Positions 39,801 through 53,800 of a DNA stretch of 64,000 bases are shown piece by piece. The translations under genes were made by a program, and so were the position numbers. The stretch's first letter is position 1. Every line of letters starts with the position of its first letter. Location of the stretch: NCBI GenBank assembly GCA_020086605.1, contig JACBWW010000008.1, positions 21,183,372 through 21,247,371 of the forward strand, given 5' to 3'. Source of the DNA: Lanius collurio (lineage: Eukaryota; Chordata; Aves; Passeriformes; Laniidae). A model generated the notes under the pieces. It searched no databases. It worked only from the letters and a program-made list of their open reading frames with translations, and was not told the origin of the DNA.

Positions 39801-40119
39801 CAAGTAAAAGCTATTTTTGTACTACTGAGTTGGAATCACCTCATTTTGGAGCAGAGTGCAAGTCACCCACTGCCTTCTCGCTATAAATGAACTATACTAT
39901 TCCCTTGAATGAGGAGTTACCAACTCCTTTTATCCTACCAAGCCCTACACACCAAGTGACCATGAACAGAGGCAGGTGCAGCCTGCATAGCCCATCCAAG
40001 CAGTGTGCATTTCAGCAGCACTGCAGCAGAAGACATCATTAGCAGCAAGAGGTGGCTGCAATTCTGTAACGTGTAAAAGGCAGTCTTGTCTCCGTAGTTG
40101 TCTGTGGCATGCGAAAATC
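36869..40119. other. Unique AT-rich DNA without a supported gene
   Basis: No gene or family repeat seen. A runs occur at 37638-37652 and 37746-37754. A stretch at 39490-39800 has more balanced composition but matches nothing I recognise. Confidence 0.6.
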
Positions 40120-40216
40120 CAGTTAAAGGACTCCCTGGTTATTGCAGGCATTTGGACTAGATAGCCATTTAAAAGTCTGCTCCAAATCAAATTTTTCTTC
40201 AATTCTGTGATTGTAT
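40120..40216 (+). mobile_element. CR1 3'-tail fragment
   Basis: The block TTTGGACTAGATAGCCATTT (about 40150-40169), then AAAAGTCTGCTCCAAATCAA, then ATTCTGTGATTGTAT follows the order of the CR1 3' UTR. Typical copies there read TTGGACTAGATGATCTTTAA, then a TCCCTTCCAACCC-like block, then ATTCTATGATTCTATG. Only the 3' end is recognisable; the left edge is approximate and may extend further upstream. Confidence 0.6.
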
Positions 40217-43200
40217 CCTCAGCTGCCAGATGTGCATAGTACAGTCAGACTAGAGACTAATGTGAAACAGAAAGGTCTTGTGCTGTGGTTTACTCTGGCA
40301 AAACGCTGAGTGATACAAACATTGCAACTATTTTTCAGAGACAATATTCCCAGCATATACTGAAATGAGAAGGCTGATCCACATGTCTAAACTGGGTTCT
40401 ACTTATCTGTAAAGTTTGCTTATTAGTTCTGCTACAGTGTGTGCTTCTTTGCTCTGTAAGAGCAATACTGTTAAATTACAAACAACATAATTTTGTGGTA
40501 ATTGTGATTCCATTCCAGTGTAATTATTAACAAACAATAATTTTGAGGAGTTTCTCCAGCAAACAAAACTACTTCTGGCTTTATGACTTATGACAAATCA
40601 ATAACATTCACTTGACAAAACATAAAAACCAACAAATATTTGGTTGTTCAACTGGAATGAAATGGGAATCAGAAATTTGATCAAGTTTATTAATGCAGAA
40701 GAAAAAACAAAAAAATTTTTGCAAAAAAAAGGGAACAATTGAATCCAGCACCCAAGTGATTTAATTGGGCAATTTTTATTGCACTACCTTAGTCTTAATT
40801 TTGGTTTCTGACTCTGTTGCCCTACCTGAGATCCCTCAAACAGCCAAGAATGCTACAGTGATGAAATAAATTACAAACACCCCAGCTACACAGAGGCCAC
40901 TCTTGACATAAACTGTTAATAATGAAAATACGGATCAACAAAGGAAACACACTCATGTAGTATGTCTGAAAGCTTATTGATTCTTCAGTACATTAGTTCT
41001 TTTCACCAAAGAATTATTGTCAAAGAATGAGTCACAGGACAAAATATAAGATGCATTTTTCACTCTTCTCATTGACAAGATTTTTAAAAGTGATTAATGT
41101 ATTTTTGTTTTATTGTATTTTAATTTAACACACTTAGGTCCAAAGCATGGGATCTGTCTTAGAGAATATTACATATCCAGAGATCATAGTGGTATTTGTT
41201 GAAGATAATTCAGCAGAATATTTATATACACATATAACTACATCTATAAATACCTATACATACGAATAAAAGACACGAAGACAATAAAAACATGTGATTA
41301 TAAATTAAAAGTTGAGCTAATACAGGGAAAGAAGGTTCATTTGGAAATTAGACAATGAAAGACTTGTCTAGAGAAGGAAGTAGCAGATATGACTACAAAT
41401 TGTCGCTAAGAGAAAAACACAGGAGCTGTTTATATCTGCTGAGATTTTTGTGTTTTTCAATTTTGTTGTTCTTCCTTATGAAACCCACTTAAAATAAGTC
41501 TGTGTGAAGCCATTGTGAACTGCCCTTTCTAAAGATTTAGGGAAAACTGCTAGGCTTCAGACTTTGTTGCTAATTTATCATGGAAAAAAATCCCATGTTG
41601 ACCTGGGATTAAGACATCTATATAATTGAAATAATGTAAATGAAGAAAAAAAAAAAAAGTTAGTAAAAGTGTAAATGCAAAAAATGTGGTATTTCAATAA
41701 CTACCCTGAGCGTTCAAGAGTGCTCTTCAAAATCTACATTTCTTCCAGAGATCCATCATGGTGATCACCATTGACTGAAGACACTTCTTCCTCTATTGAT
41801 TTCTGTGATAATAGCTCTCTAATAAGCCTCAGAAACATGAAATGGGAAGACCCTCTAATATGTCTGTCATACACTGAATGTCTGGATGATTGCTGAAGGA
41901 TCATAGGGCTCTGGTTTTTAAATTCTCCAAATAACTTGTTTCATTTAAGACAAAAGAAAAAAAATAACATTAATACCAGGAAACACCACTGAAAAATTAT
42001 AAAAATATTTTGTTTTATCTACTTTTGTGAGACAGAATCAGAAAAAACTTAATCTTTTCTTCTCCATTTCCGCAGGATATGCATTTGACTAATAGGCTGC
42101 TATATTACACCTGGGGCTGCACATGCTGGGGAGATTGCTTCCCTGATAGACTATGTAGCTCACAGATATTTCTAGATTTTTTTCTTCAATACCAAATCTG
42201 TCACTAAAATTTGTTCCTTTCTCAGTGTTGTTCCAACCTTTGAACAGAGAAGAGTGGTGGCACAAAGGCTTTGTTTTCACTGTGGGGTCTGCTGATCCTG
42301 TGGCTCTCCATGGCTGAAGGTGGAGGCCTTGCTCCCTGCAGCCTCCATACACTGCTCCTTAGCGGTGGTCCCAGGCTCCCCACTAAACAGTGTCTGTCTG
42401 CGAGCTGACTGGACTCAGCTTCTTGTCAGGGTAACTGGTGGAGCCCAAAGGAAGGAGTTGGACTTGTTACTGTAGAGAGGTGATGTTAAACCTGCTGTAA
42501 CAGCCTCAAGCGTCCCCTGAGATGGAAAATGAAAATATCTCCCTGGGTTAGGTGCCACCTTCTGTGCTAGACTGACCCACTTACAAAGAGAAGTCAGAGA
42601 TTTTCCCCACTTATGTGACCAAGGTTGAGATTTCATGAAAGAGTCAATAGAGACTCCTGAGAGAAAGTTGTTTATGTGGCTTTTTCAGACCTGATGCACA
42701 GCATTCTCAGATGCTGGCATTTGCTAAGACTCCTCCTGCAAGCCTTTCTTTCTCTTTTGTTTTCCTTGTAAGAAAAGACCTACTCAGCCTTTCAACCTGT
42801 TGAACTTTGCAGTCCTCAACAAGCTAGCTGTTCTGCTGTAAGGATGCCTGAAAAGAAGAGTTATTCACAATCTCTGACAGTCTGCCTTAGGGCACAGCCT
42901 CAAGGTCATATACAAGTAAAAGTGTTGTTCTATACAGTCTGTATAGAAATACTAGAATATAAGATTATGGTGTACACCAATTGACTTGGCCTGCAGAAAT
43001 CATGTAAAGGAGTTAGAATTTTTCCATAATTTTTTTGAAAATAGTTTTTTTTTTTTTGTTGCAAATTAGAATAGCAGTGCTTCTTAGGTATAAGTGTATA
43101 GTGGTATATTGCCTTTCTATCTACTTAATAGATTTAAGGCTATCTGGTCAAATAACCATGCAAGTTTAGGTTTTAATACTGAGCTGGTATTGGCTATAGT

Positions 43201-46200
43201 ATGTTATGGAAATTCCACAAAATTATGTATACTCCTTGTATCCTATTTCTTACTCAGTATGTAGAAAATCAATATCGATTAGCATACTTTAAATATTTGA
43301 TAGTAAATATTGTGCAATTAATTGGAAATAACAGAATAGGAGAGAGAAAAAAAAAAAAGATTATATAAAGTATTTTTCACCTACAAAATCCCATGAGGAC
43401 CACTTGTGCAATTATCTAAATGACTTTCAAAACTATTTACTAGTGTAGAAAAAATTATAAAACTTGTCCCACCTTCCACACTGCATGTGCTTGGTACAAA
43501 ACCTTGACAATTTTTTCTCATGGAAACTGAATTAAAGAAATTTAATAAGAAAAGCCTGGGCTTGTGGTTTGTACTCTATGTCAGTGTTACTGCAGCATTT
43601 ATAAATATTTTCAGCAGCAGCTAATGTTAAAGGTTTTGGTACCCAGATTCTTGAGAGAATGTGGTATACTATTCTGGTGTTTCTGTCAGTGAAAGAGATC
43701 CTGCTCAATTACTATGAAGGGGGAAATTTTTTCAGAAAAGAGGACAAAATAAGAACATTGCAATTTCAATTGTAAAAAATTTAAAAAAATATGGTATCAT
43801 CAAAACTGTCAATAGCCAGTATTGTGCTATTGACTTGAAGTGTTTGTTTTTCTAACCATTATATTACAACTGAAATGTCAGTGTATTGAATTTAATATAT
43901 ATTCAGAATTTAATTAAAATATAAAATTGGAATTATCTCATAGAATACCGCTATGGCTGATAAATTATATTTTAATTTAAGCAATTACAATTTAAGCTGA
44001 TGAAAATCAGTACTGAAATTGCTGCAGTCAAGAGCAATCAGAAAACACCCAACACAACCCCTATAAGCTTGAAACCAGAGAAAATTAATCAAGCAAAATG
44101 TGTGGTCATCTACTTCTATAGCTTGCAAAACACTGTAGGCTTAGTATTCTTCCCTAAAGCAGCACAATCTTCTTGACTATCTTTACAATAATGTACTTGC
44201 ATTTCATCTATAATCCACATTTCTCTTCTCACTGCAAGAACTGTGATTTGGTTTCCTGAAGTCCAGGTCTCTCCAGTGCCTCGGTCTTTGCTATTAGGAC
44301 CCATAGTTAATTACAGACAGGTGTTTTGCTTCACTCTTTAATGGCAGTTCAATTTTGTCATAACCATGACTGCAGAGTTGAAGAGAAGGTGAAAAAAAAA
44401 TCCATATTTTAATAGCTTCAGTCTCCTTTCCGGACTTTTAAACTACTTTTTGTGGACTTTTTGGTAGCAGTTATTAACTGTTTTTCAGATGTCATGATAA
44501 CTAGCAATAAATACATTTCCTACAACTAATGCATCTCGAATTGTCCTGATTTATCAGTTATCAGGGCTGAATTAAAGTTAATGAGTTTAATAAGTTAATG
44601 ATAACTTACAGTCTTCAATTCGTACAGGTTTTTTGTCTCATGTTTGGATGAACAGTGATACAGCTTTCCTGTGGCTAGACAAAATTTTTGTACATTTTAT
44701 GAGATCCTAAATGCAACTTTCTTAATAGGACCTATGACCCTTAATCCTAATGACTTTTAATTGATAGATGGTTTTTATATAGTACATAACACCTCATGGG
44801 CCACTGTAGTTTTGCTCATATTTTGATGATCTACCCAGCAGTACAGGATTTCTGTACTAACTAACATAACAAACAATGCTCTTTCTTAGCTGAAGAAACT
44901 GAGAAAGTGTGGGTAGCGTGTTATGAACCATGTCTTAGGGATGATGAAAATGAACACTTGAAAACAAATCAATCTTTATTGGAGGAAATCTGGCTTAAAT
45001 GCGTACTGTGTCTCTTTTTAAATGTGGTTGTCAGAAAAGTATAAGAAAACAAAAAGATTAAGATAAAAAACACCTACCAAAATAATAAAATATCTCAGTT
45101 TCTGTGATAGTGCTACAGGAAAATGGTGTTTGGCTAGTTATACATTCTTGACATCTTTGAGCCTCAGAAAGATTGTAGAAAATTGGATAATAAAAAATTT
45201 TACCTTGTTACCCTTATTCTTTAAAATCAATATGATAAATATCTTTTGAGTTATTGGATAACATTATAAAGATATCTACATTGAGAATTGGCATTATTGA
45301 TCAGATTATTTGTTCATTTTTATGCTGGTGTGACAACAATCTGGTTTGGACAGTTCACTTCTAATATGCTGAACCAGATTAATCAGTCAGAGGGACTCAT
45401 CAATTAGAGCAAACATAGCTCCTTCCTAGGTCCTCCCAGACATCCTGAATTAATCTAGGAATCTTCAGCCCAACTCAGCAAGCACCACTCTTCTGATAGC
45501 AGTACCCATCTACTTGTATTGTTATGTCATACCAAACCATGACCAAATGGATCTTCTGAATGTTGACCAGAGCCTGTGTCTAGATGCAGAAATTAAGGCA
45601 TATGTGATGGTATATCACATCTTAGTAGGCTTAGTAGAGCTCCGTGGGCAAAAAGAAAGGGCTACTCCACCATAATTAAACAGAAATGGTACCAGTGATT
45701 TAATAGTCACATATGAGTTAGTATTCTATAATCTTCCATATGTATCAGATAGTATTATCTCATATTTTTAAATGTCTTTGGTTTGCCTAAAATATTTTCA
45801 GCACAAAGTAAGTAATGTTGGAAATTCTGATAGCCTCACCATTAGTGTGGAATACTCACAGCAGTACCATCATCATCTTTATCACTGTAAAGGTTTCATG
45901 GATCCCAGGATTATTATTCTTTCCTCTCTTTTTCTTCTGAGATATGTTGTCCCTTAACCCCTAAACAATGTCTTGGTTTTATTTATATGAGAAATAAAGC
46001 CAATCTGAATTCTGAAGTACCATGAGCAGCTTTGCAATATTATTGCTTAGTTGTTTTTTTTTTTTTTTTTTACAGATGCTGTGGATAATAGGTGCTTCAG
46101 ATTTACTTATGTGCACAATTGCTTTTTAAACTGAGCATTTCTTCATAATAATGCATTGTAAATAAGTTGTTGTACTGTAAAACATTGCCACTGTTTCACA

Positions 46201-49200
46201 AGCCTCTAAAGTTCTTAAAAGCACTCACTCTTATTTGGTTTTTAAAAACTAGCTATTAATATTTACATTTGTGACTGTGCACAAATACATAAAATCATCA
46301 TAAAAGCCAGGGGTTTAAGTGCCTGCCCTTCCATTCACCAGGTCAGGAAGAACTTTCAGATCTGTCTCAGAGGATTTCTTGCTATTACAAATATGAAACT
46401 AGGATGTTAAAATGAAAAAGAAGTAAATTTAATAATAATAATAATAAAAAATACTTGCAAGGGACAGAGCTCAGCTTGATGGCTTCCGAGAGTGGAAGGA
46501 GATTATGTTAAAGCATAAATGGAGTTTTAACATTTTTAAATCCAGAAGGTCTAATCTAATCTAATCCTTTTCAATCCAATTTTTTTAATGCAGCCTAGAC
46601 ATCAGATTAAAGCTTGCACTTTTTTAGGCCATTGCAAACAGAATCAGCATCTGTGCTGCCTGTCTAATATTCAACATTTCAATGGGATTTTAAATGAATC
46701 AAAAGAATAATTATAAAATATAAACAAAGTAAAAGGTATAAATTAGATACCAGGTATCTTATTTTTATTTTAAGATGAAACGAATTAAAATTCCTTTCTG
46801 CAACTTTGCCTGTTCTGGTAAATAGAATAACTATTAAAATATATGAAAGAGGAAGAACCTATTCCTGAGGTCATATAATGTCCTAAAGGCAATGACAATA
46901 GAGTAGGAGGGTTTTTTTTGTGAAATAATTCCTTTTCTTTTGTTGTTTTGTAAATAGTTTAGTGCCAATAGCTCTCTAAAATCAACAATTTCATCTGCTG
47001 AGTTTTTTAGACTGATGCTAATGACATATACCAATCAGATAGAAAGCCTTCCTTTTTTTCCACTGTTTTTCTGTTTGGGTTGGTTTTTTTTATTGGATGT
47101 TGCTGCATTTTGAATTTCTAGTGAATCTTAAGTCCTTGTAACTTTCAAAGTAATATCCTCTAGATTGCCAGGTCCCATACAGCAGCTCTCTGCCTGTACA
47201 AATATTTCCAAGATCTTTCTTGCCTCCTGTGCCATCAAATGAGAAACTACTTACTGAGCATCAAACAAATCTGTCTTGTTGAGTGATCTTTCTTTTAATG
47301 CCCTTGTTTCTCCCAGGGGAAACCCAAAATATTCTATGAAATGATTTCAGTTAGATTAGCAAGTTCTTAGTCATTGGGATAAAAAAGTTAAAGTGCTGGT
47401 AGGAAGATGACTGCCACCTATATATATATATTAGAATATAATTGTTAAGACATTTGGCCCTGGCTCTGTTCCTGGCAAAGTCAATGGCAAAGCCCCAGTG
47501 GGATTCTCTCTAGCAGAAAGTAATTTAATTTAGCAGTAAAAAATTTGAAAATACAACCTGCAAATGCTAGCGTACTAGTGTTTTGAGATTTGGGAACCCC
47601 CTCAAAAATTTGTAGTGGCAGAACAAATTTCTTTAGAAATATCATGTGTGCAAATGTGATTTTATTTTTTATATACATCTTAATAGGCCTTTAAGACATA
47701 ATGTTAGGGTTTCTTCTGCAGTTCTGTAGTCTAAACTGGATCCTATGATAAAGTTTTTACTTTATTGAAAATACCTCAGAATGGTTTTATTGAAGGTGAT
47801 TAACTGTGGAGGACAGAGTAATGAAAATTATTTATGTTCTTATGAATTATTAGTTATTCAAAGAGAATAAGTATGGATTTAAATTCCGAGTGGCCTGAAC
47901 TTACACAGAGTAGCTTTAAGACTTAATGTTCTTGACAAAAAAGAACCCAAACCCAAACACCCCCTCCCCTACACACCCTTAAAACCAAAAAAGGAAAAGA
48001 TTAGTGTTTTCTTTCACAAAGAGGACAAATTTTCACAGCTCAGAATAGTGGGTGGGACTAAAGAATCCTTTTCAAAATTTAAGATAATGACAAATAATTA
48101 AAATACACTATAAGGCACCACAAACTCTTGACTGTAAATCAAGATGAAATGAACCTTCAGTGTCTAATTCTAAAGCCAGTTAGACTGATGGATACCCAAA
48201 AGGCTGGTGAATTCAAGATCCATTTATCCTTTTTACCCTTTGTATAACACCCTATAGTCAATCAGTTTCAGGATGAAATGAACAGTATACAACACAAAAC
48301 AGGTGCTGTGCAGAATTTAGAAGTGCATCTGTAGGAAATAATCAGGGTGTAGCATATTCTTTTGGAGGTGGTGTTTTCGTATATATTCCCAAGTGACACC
48401 AAGGAGAGAGAAGAGAGGCTGGGGAAGTTCATAAAAGAGGCACTGAAATAAGTGATATCTAAACATTAAGAGAAGCCAAATTCTTGTAAAGATTTTGGCA
48501 AACAACTTTTTATGATCTAATCTCTCTTTATTTTTCCTCCTTTCCATATGCTTTCCATAGACTTTCCAATTATTCCAAGACGAAGTTAAGAATACACACA
48601 TAAAGAAACAGCTCACTGCTGATAATTGTAGCAAAGATGCTGGACTGCAAGGGTGAAGGGGGGGAGCTGAGAAAACGTGCCATATTTCACTTCAAATGTA
48701 TGCAGGTTGGCTACTGGACTGAATGCTTGTGTGCCCCAATCCACTGGAGAAAGACACGCATAAACAAGGAAACAGAGACATTAATGCATTTGAATTGGCC
48801 CTCTAATTGGGGAAATCAAAGAACCAGGAGTTTAGATTGCATATGGGTACATAAAACCATACTATTGTTTAGACAATTCATCTCAAAAAGGAGGATGCAC
48901 AAATGCTACCATAACACTAACAGCTATTACTACTTAAGCATCTCCAAAGTGAGTTAAAATGAGGATTTACCTGTTTCAGGTTGTAGTTTTTTGCTAGCAC
49001 GCTGTTAAAAAATCACCAGCAAGGTCTAAAATGTTTTAGTTTGTACATAGGAAAACACATTGGTCAGATGTTTTAAAAAGAATGAATATACCTAAAAGGT
49101 GCAGCCATGTAGATCATATATTCAAACTATCAGAGAATTCAGTTATTGTTTGGAGGATTACCAAATACTGGTTTAGTGAGTACGCATATTCAAAGCACCT

Positions 49201-49898
49201 GGTAGAACAGTCAAGTTCTGAAAGAATCTGCACCTTTCTGTCACATAAAATAACAAAGATAATTTTTTTGTATGTTCTAAAATAGATTATAAGGAGGTAT
49301 AGAAGCCTCTGAGTTAGAGAATGTAAACTCTCAATACCATGTTTATATTTTCATTTTCCCAATTTGATGTGAATAAGTGTCTGCACAGAATATTGGGCAA
49401 TGATGAATCCAGATATTCATTTTATATAATGATTCCTTCTTAGTAAGTTGGCTATTCCCCTTTCAAAACTACACTCTATACCACACTCTCAACCTGAGAA
49501 AATAAATAGAACCCTATTTACTTGAAATAGGCATGAGATATTCAGCCCAAGCCTTCCCCTGACAAGTGAACATTTTATCTGTTTCCACCTCTGGACAAGC
49601 AAGGTCTTATGTGTACCATGGCTGGGGCCTGTCTAGATATTTATTCATTCATGAAAAAGCATCTTTCCTTTATTAGAAGTTGCTGACATTGGAACTGGGG
49701 AGTTGTGGCCTTGATTTTCTAGTTGCCCATTCCTTTTGGGGGCAACACATTATCACTCCAGCTGCCTTGCCCTTACTGCATACATCATCTAACAAACAAC
49801 ACCTGCTTTTTAGGTGCTTCATGGGTGGTGAGGTGTAATCAGAGCTGCAAACCAAGATTTTTCCATTAAAATGGGATATTGAAACTTCATGTTAAAGC
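40217..49898. other. Unique AT-rich DNA without a supported gene
   Basis: Nearly 10 kb with no supported gene or recognised mobile element. Frames reach 105-106 codons at 48317-48634 (-) and 48637-48957 (+) but match no family I know. Small repeats are A14 near 41644, T18 at 46054-46071, (AAT)n at 46431-46447, (CTAAT)n near 46550-46566 and (TA)n near 47421-47432. An island of higher GC lies at 42089-42640. Confidence 0.6.
42089..42640. other. GC-richer island of unknown nature
   Basis: The composition rises clearly above the neighbouring AT-rich DNA. Two minus-strand frames of 87 and 73 codons (42089-42352 and 42415-42636) nearly fill it. I recognise neither product nor any repeat consensus. 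It may be an old transposon fragment or simply a compositional patch. Confidence 0.3.
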
Positions 49899-50835
49899 CT
49901 AAGAAGAGGTCTCATCACTTGTGCTCTTGCATATTAGTGTAGCCAAGTGCATAATATAACCCAAAACAATTAAATAATGAAAGGCAAACTCCTCTGATGG
50001 TTGCAGAGAGAAAGTTTTATTATACAACACAGTGATAGCTTTCTTCCTTCTGCTTCTGACTTTCTGTTGACATTGGTGTTGCTTATCTTTTCCAGCCTCC
50101 CACACATATTGATTACCTCTCAAGCTGATGCCCTCTGTTCTCCCTTGACTTGCTGCTTTATCTCGCTCTGTAACACTTGTACATTTTTAGTTACTTCTAT
50201 TCGTACACATGGGCCAAATTTATCCTTGGTTTTCTGCCAGGGAGTTACATCAAGTATAAATTTGACCCTCTCAGTCACTGCTTCTGAAATCAGGTTTCCA
50301 AACAGATGAGGACTTGGTACCCATGTTGAAGTATTTATAGTGTAAGACTTGACCCTGTACACAGAGAGAAACACAAGATCGCTAATCAAAACTAGAGCTT
50401 CTTCGTAGGCACAATCGTATGTTTTTAAGTCTGTGACTATTTCTGTCCTCCACTTGTTGCCAGAGGCATCTGCAGTTACATGATGAGCACATAGGTTTTG
50501 GTGGGTACTCTCTGCTGTATTCTGTGTGTACCTTCAAAGCTGATTTGAAGCCTTCTTTGTGATCCTGTTATCTTCAGCTGTTGGTATGCCACTGAGTACT
50601 CCAGCACAAGTCTGAGGAGGAGAGCGTCCCCAGGGAACAGCTGAGGACTGTGCCAGGTTCCAGCAACACTTTGGCAGTGCCCTGCTTCTCCTGGAAGTGA
50701 TATGGAAACCTCTATGACAGCTTTATGCATACATGAGCCCTCTGTGAGTCCCCAGGAAATGTCACATCCAAGGAATGCACATCTCTTGGGTCATATGGTA
50801 GCATAAACTCTGGAATGGAATTTATATTTAATGTA
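49899..50835 (-). other. Possible decayed coding segment, unidentified
   Basis: Three minus-strand frames follow each other. The first is 50476-50730 (84 codons, containing SISLPGEAGHCQSVAGTW and LLLRLVLEYSVAYQQLKI). The second is the frame from about 50475 to 50120; it stays open upstream of its first ATG and directly continues the first if one base is skipped near 50480. The third is 49899-50123. The middle translation has ordinary protein-like composition, for example VKFILDVTPWQKTKDKFGPC. The sequence is more GC-rich than its surroundings. I cannot name a family. Alternatives are a degraded processed pseudogene, an exon-like relic, a retroelement interior or chance. No splice sites or poly-A tail settle it. 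Confidence 0.22.
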
Positions 50836-53800
50836 CAGTTCTTACTTTTATATGCAGAAAATACTGCAGTCTTTGCTAACAGAAGCAACAAATTTTATTC
50901 ACTTTCCCTCTCATGGTACAGAAAAATGCTGCTCAATTTGAAAACATCTGAAACACATAACAGCAATTTTTAGATGAGAGATACTGATTAATATATGACC
51001 TATATGGCTTTATATTTAGTGCTGCACTCATTGTCCTTGAGCTTTTCATGTCTTTAGGGAAACTGGCAGAAATTGAAGGATTTAGAGTGATTTTTTTTCT
51101 GTCACAAGTCATCCTCTGCATATTTTTTGCATATGGATTTTGTTTCCAGATTATAGCAAGGTTCTACATTCAAATTTATAGCAGTGGGAAAGAAGTAGTA
51201 AAAAATTCATACCAGTTCACCAATAAACTAGCAGATGAAAAATGAATTCTGTTTCTTAGTTTCTGAGTAGGATAGAAAGGTAAAAACTTTTAAAAATACT
51301 AATATAAACACAGTAAAGGTTATAAAAAAGTATGATTTCTATTTTAATTACTTGGACAACATGACATTAAGGACAGCTTACTAAGGGCAATATTTTTAAT
51401 GATGAGGAATATTTTACATCTTATTGATATGGTGTTTACTGCAATGCAATTACCCAACTTAAAATATTTTTCCTGAATTAACCAATATAATCAAATTTAC
51501 TCTGAGTGAACATCACACATTTTGTATATATGGCTAGATCTGGATTTGCGTGTATAGGCAACCATTTAATGTGAACTTGGAAAATGAGGTTACACATGGG
51601 TGAAAAATTTGACTTTAAGAAATTTATATAATTTTTAATGAAATCAATGAGAAATATATCAACTCTGACAAACAGGTAGAGCAGGCAAGATATTGAAAGC
51701 TCCTTTTAAAGATATCTGTAATCTCTCCATGCAATAATATCATGAAGAGTTTGTGCATTCATGGTGCAGAAACACACAGGGTATGTTTCCTTACTTTTCC
51801 TGAGAGATTCATTCTAGCAGCATAAAATACTCCCCTGGCAAAGTTTTTGTTCATATTTATCTTTCATTTCCCGTTTTTCAAGCATTACTTTATTATACCA
51901 TTGTCTAACTCTGATTTATTGTATTATATATTTTAAATTATACTTCTAGTCCTTTTTGTCAGTTGCTGTGAGAATATGACTTTTATGGTGTTTGTAAAGT
52001 CTCATTTTCCTAGAGCAGTTTGGGAGCTAACAGTGATCAAAAAAATCTAGATGAGAAACAGAATTTATTGGAAGGATTATATTCTGATCTAGAGTTTAAT
52101 AAATTATATATTGCTATACTAATTTTACAGTACTTCTATGTTGAATATAACCTGCAAAGAGGGAAGGCATTTTTGAGACAATAACCAGAAAATCAATGGG
52201 TTTAGTTTTCCATATTCAAATGAAATTTAGATGTTATTTTCCAGAAAAAAGTATTTTTAATTAGTTTTTAAAGTAAAACCATGAAGATATTAAATAAATA
52301 TATCAGTAACTATGTGAGAAACACAAGATTTGAAACCCCGACTATTTTAAAGTTTTCCTTCTTTTCCTGGTAGGGGTTCAGAAATATGACATTTTTGTTA
52401 TAATGCCCATGTTGACAGATGAGGTTCTCAGAAGCCTCTCAGTAAGATCTTGGGTCTCCACCATGCTTCACAAACAAGGTCTGTTCAACTGTCCTATTTT
52501 TAGACCAAAGAACTGGCACACAGGGATGACCTGTGATCAGGAAGTTTCTAGGTCTCTGATCTAACACTAGGTGAGCTTTCCACTGTTGGCCTTATGCTCC
52601 ATCATTACAGAGAGTAATGATGTTATTTATAGCACAAAAAAAAATTAACAGAAACATAATCATGGCTAATAGAGCATTGATCTGGAGGACAGAGCTCTGA
52701 CACAAAGCATTTTTGCTGTGTAGACGTCCTTCCTGGGATCTCCTGTGGCTGATCATCACAGAGCAGACTGCAGGGCAGTTTGCTATGATTTGAGGCTTGC
52801 TTTGCTGTTGCTTGTTCTTTCTCTGAAAAAAAAAAAAAAAAAAGGTAGTTCTGAAGCTAAGACATCTTTTTAAAGATTAAAAAAGTGATATATTACAAAC
52901 TTTCTCCCTCTACAGAAGCCAAACCTTCCAATTTCAAATGATGCATGCAGTATCCAGATTAATATGCTAGACAGTTTGGCCTACCTCTGGCAGTAAAGAG
53001 GACCTACACATGCTCTCTGTTCCCTGTCATCCCGTCATCGTTTCAAAGTTTGAGGGTGAATATAGTATTTCATTTGTATACGGTAGCTGTTATCTAAACC
53101 TATGCAATGACTTGGACCTTGGCAAATAACAATAAACTCCTAAATTAGGCAGATTTCCCTCACCAGATATGTATCCCACTTCAATATATCTCACATAACT
53201 TGTATTCTTGCCTGGCAGCTGCAAGCTGAAAGCTGTATCAGCTAAATGATGTGAACATTAATGGTATTAATGGAGAAGTACTGGAGGTTGTCTGCCAGCC
53301 ATTCAAATGTTTTTTTTCTTCTGTACAACACACAGTTTGAGAGTGTTCTTTCAACTGATGCAAGAAAAAGGTTTTATCAGTTATGCTATTTTATGTAAAA
53401 GCTTATCACTATATTGTGTCTCTTATGTAAGAAAATCAGCAACTGGTTTATTTCTAATAAGGTAAATTTTTGTTCATTTTGGGTGAAATTCTCTGGAAGA
53501 GTAAGATGGAATACTCGATAGCCAAAGGAAGTGTTTTCTTAAAGTCTTCATGAAAAAATCATGGTGATTAAAATCATGAATCCTGCATTGAGCATTATCA
53601 ATCCTAAACCTCTAAACTGCAATAAGCATTGTTCGGAATTCACATTCAAGCCTGTATGATGGGAAATTTTATATTGAGAATTGCTGGTACCAGAAAGGCC
53701 ATGAATAATCACCATTAGATATTGACTGAACACTTAGGTTCTTTTGAGATCAATTTGTCTAGAGAGATTGAAATACCCCTGGGTCACATTTAAACTGAAT

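Noticed and set aside
48317..48957. Two frames of 105 and 106 codons head to head, 2 bases apart, suggesting a divergent gene pair
   Set aside because: Neither product resembles a known family, composition is that of local AT-rich DNA, and in vertebrate DNA such single-exon frames of this size arise by chance.
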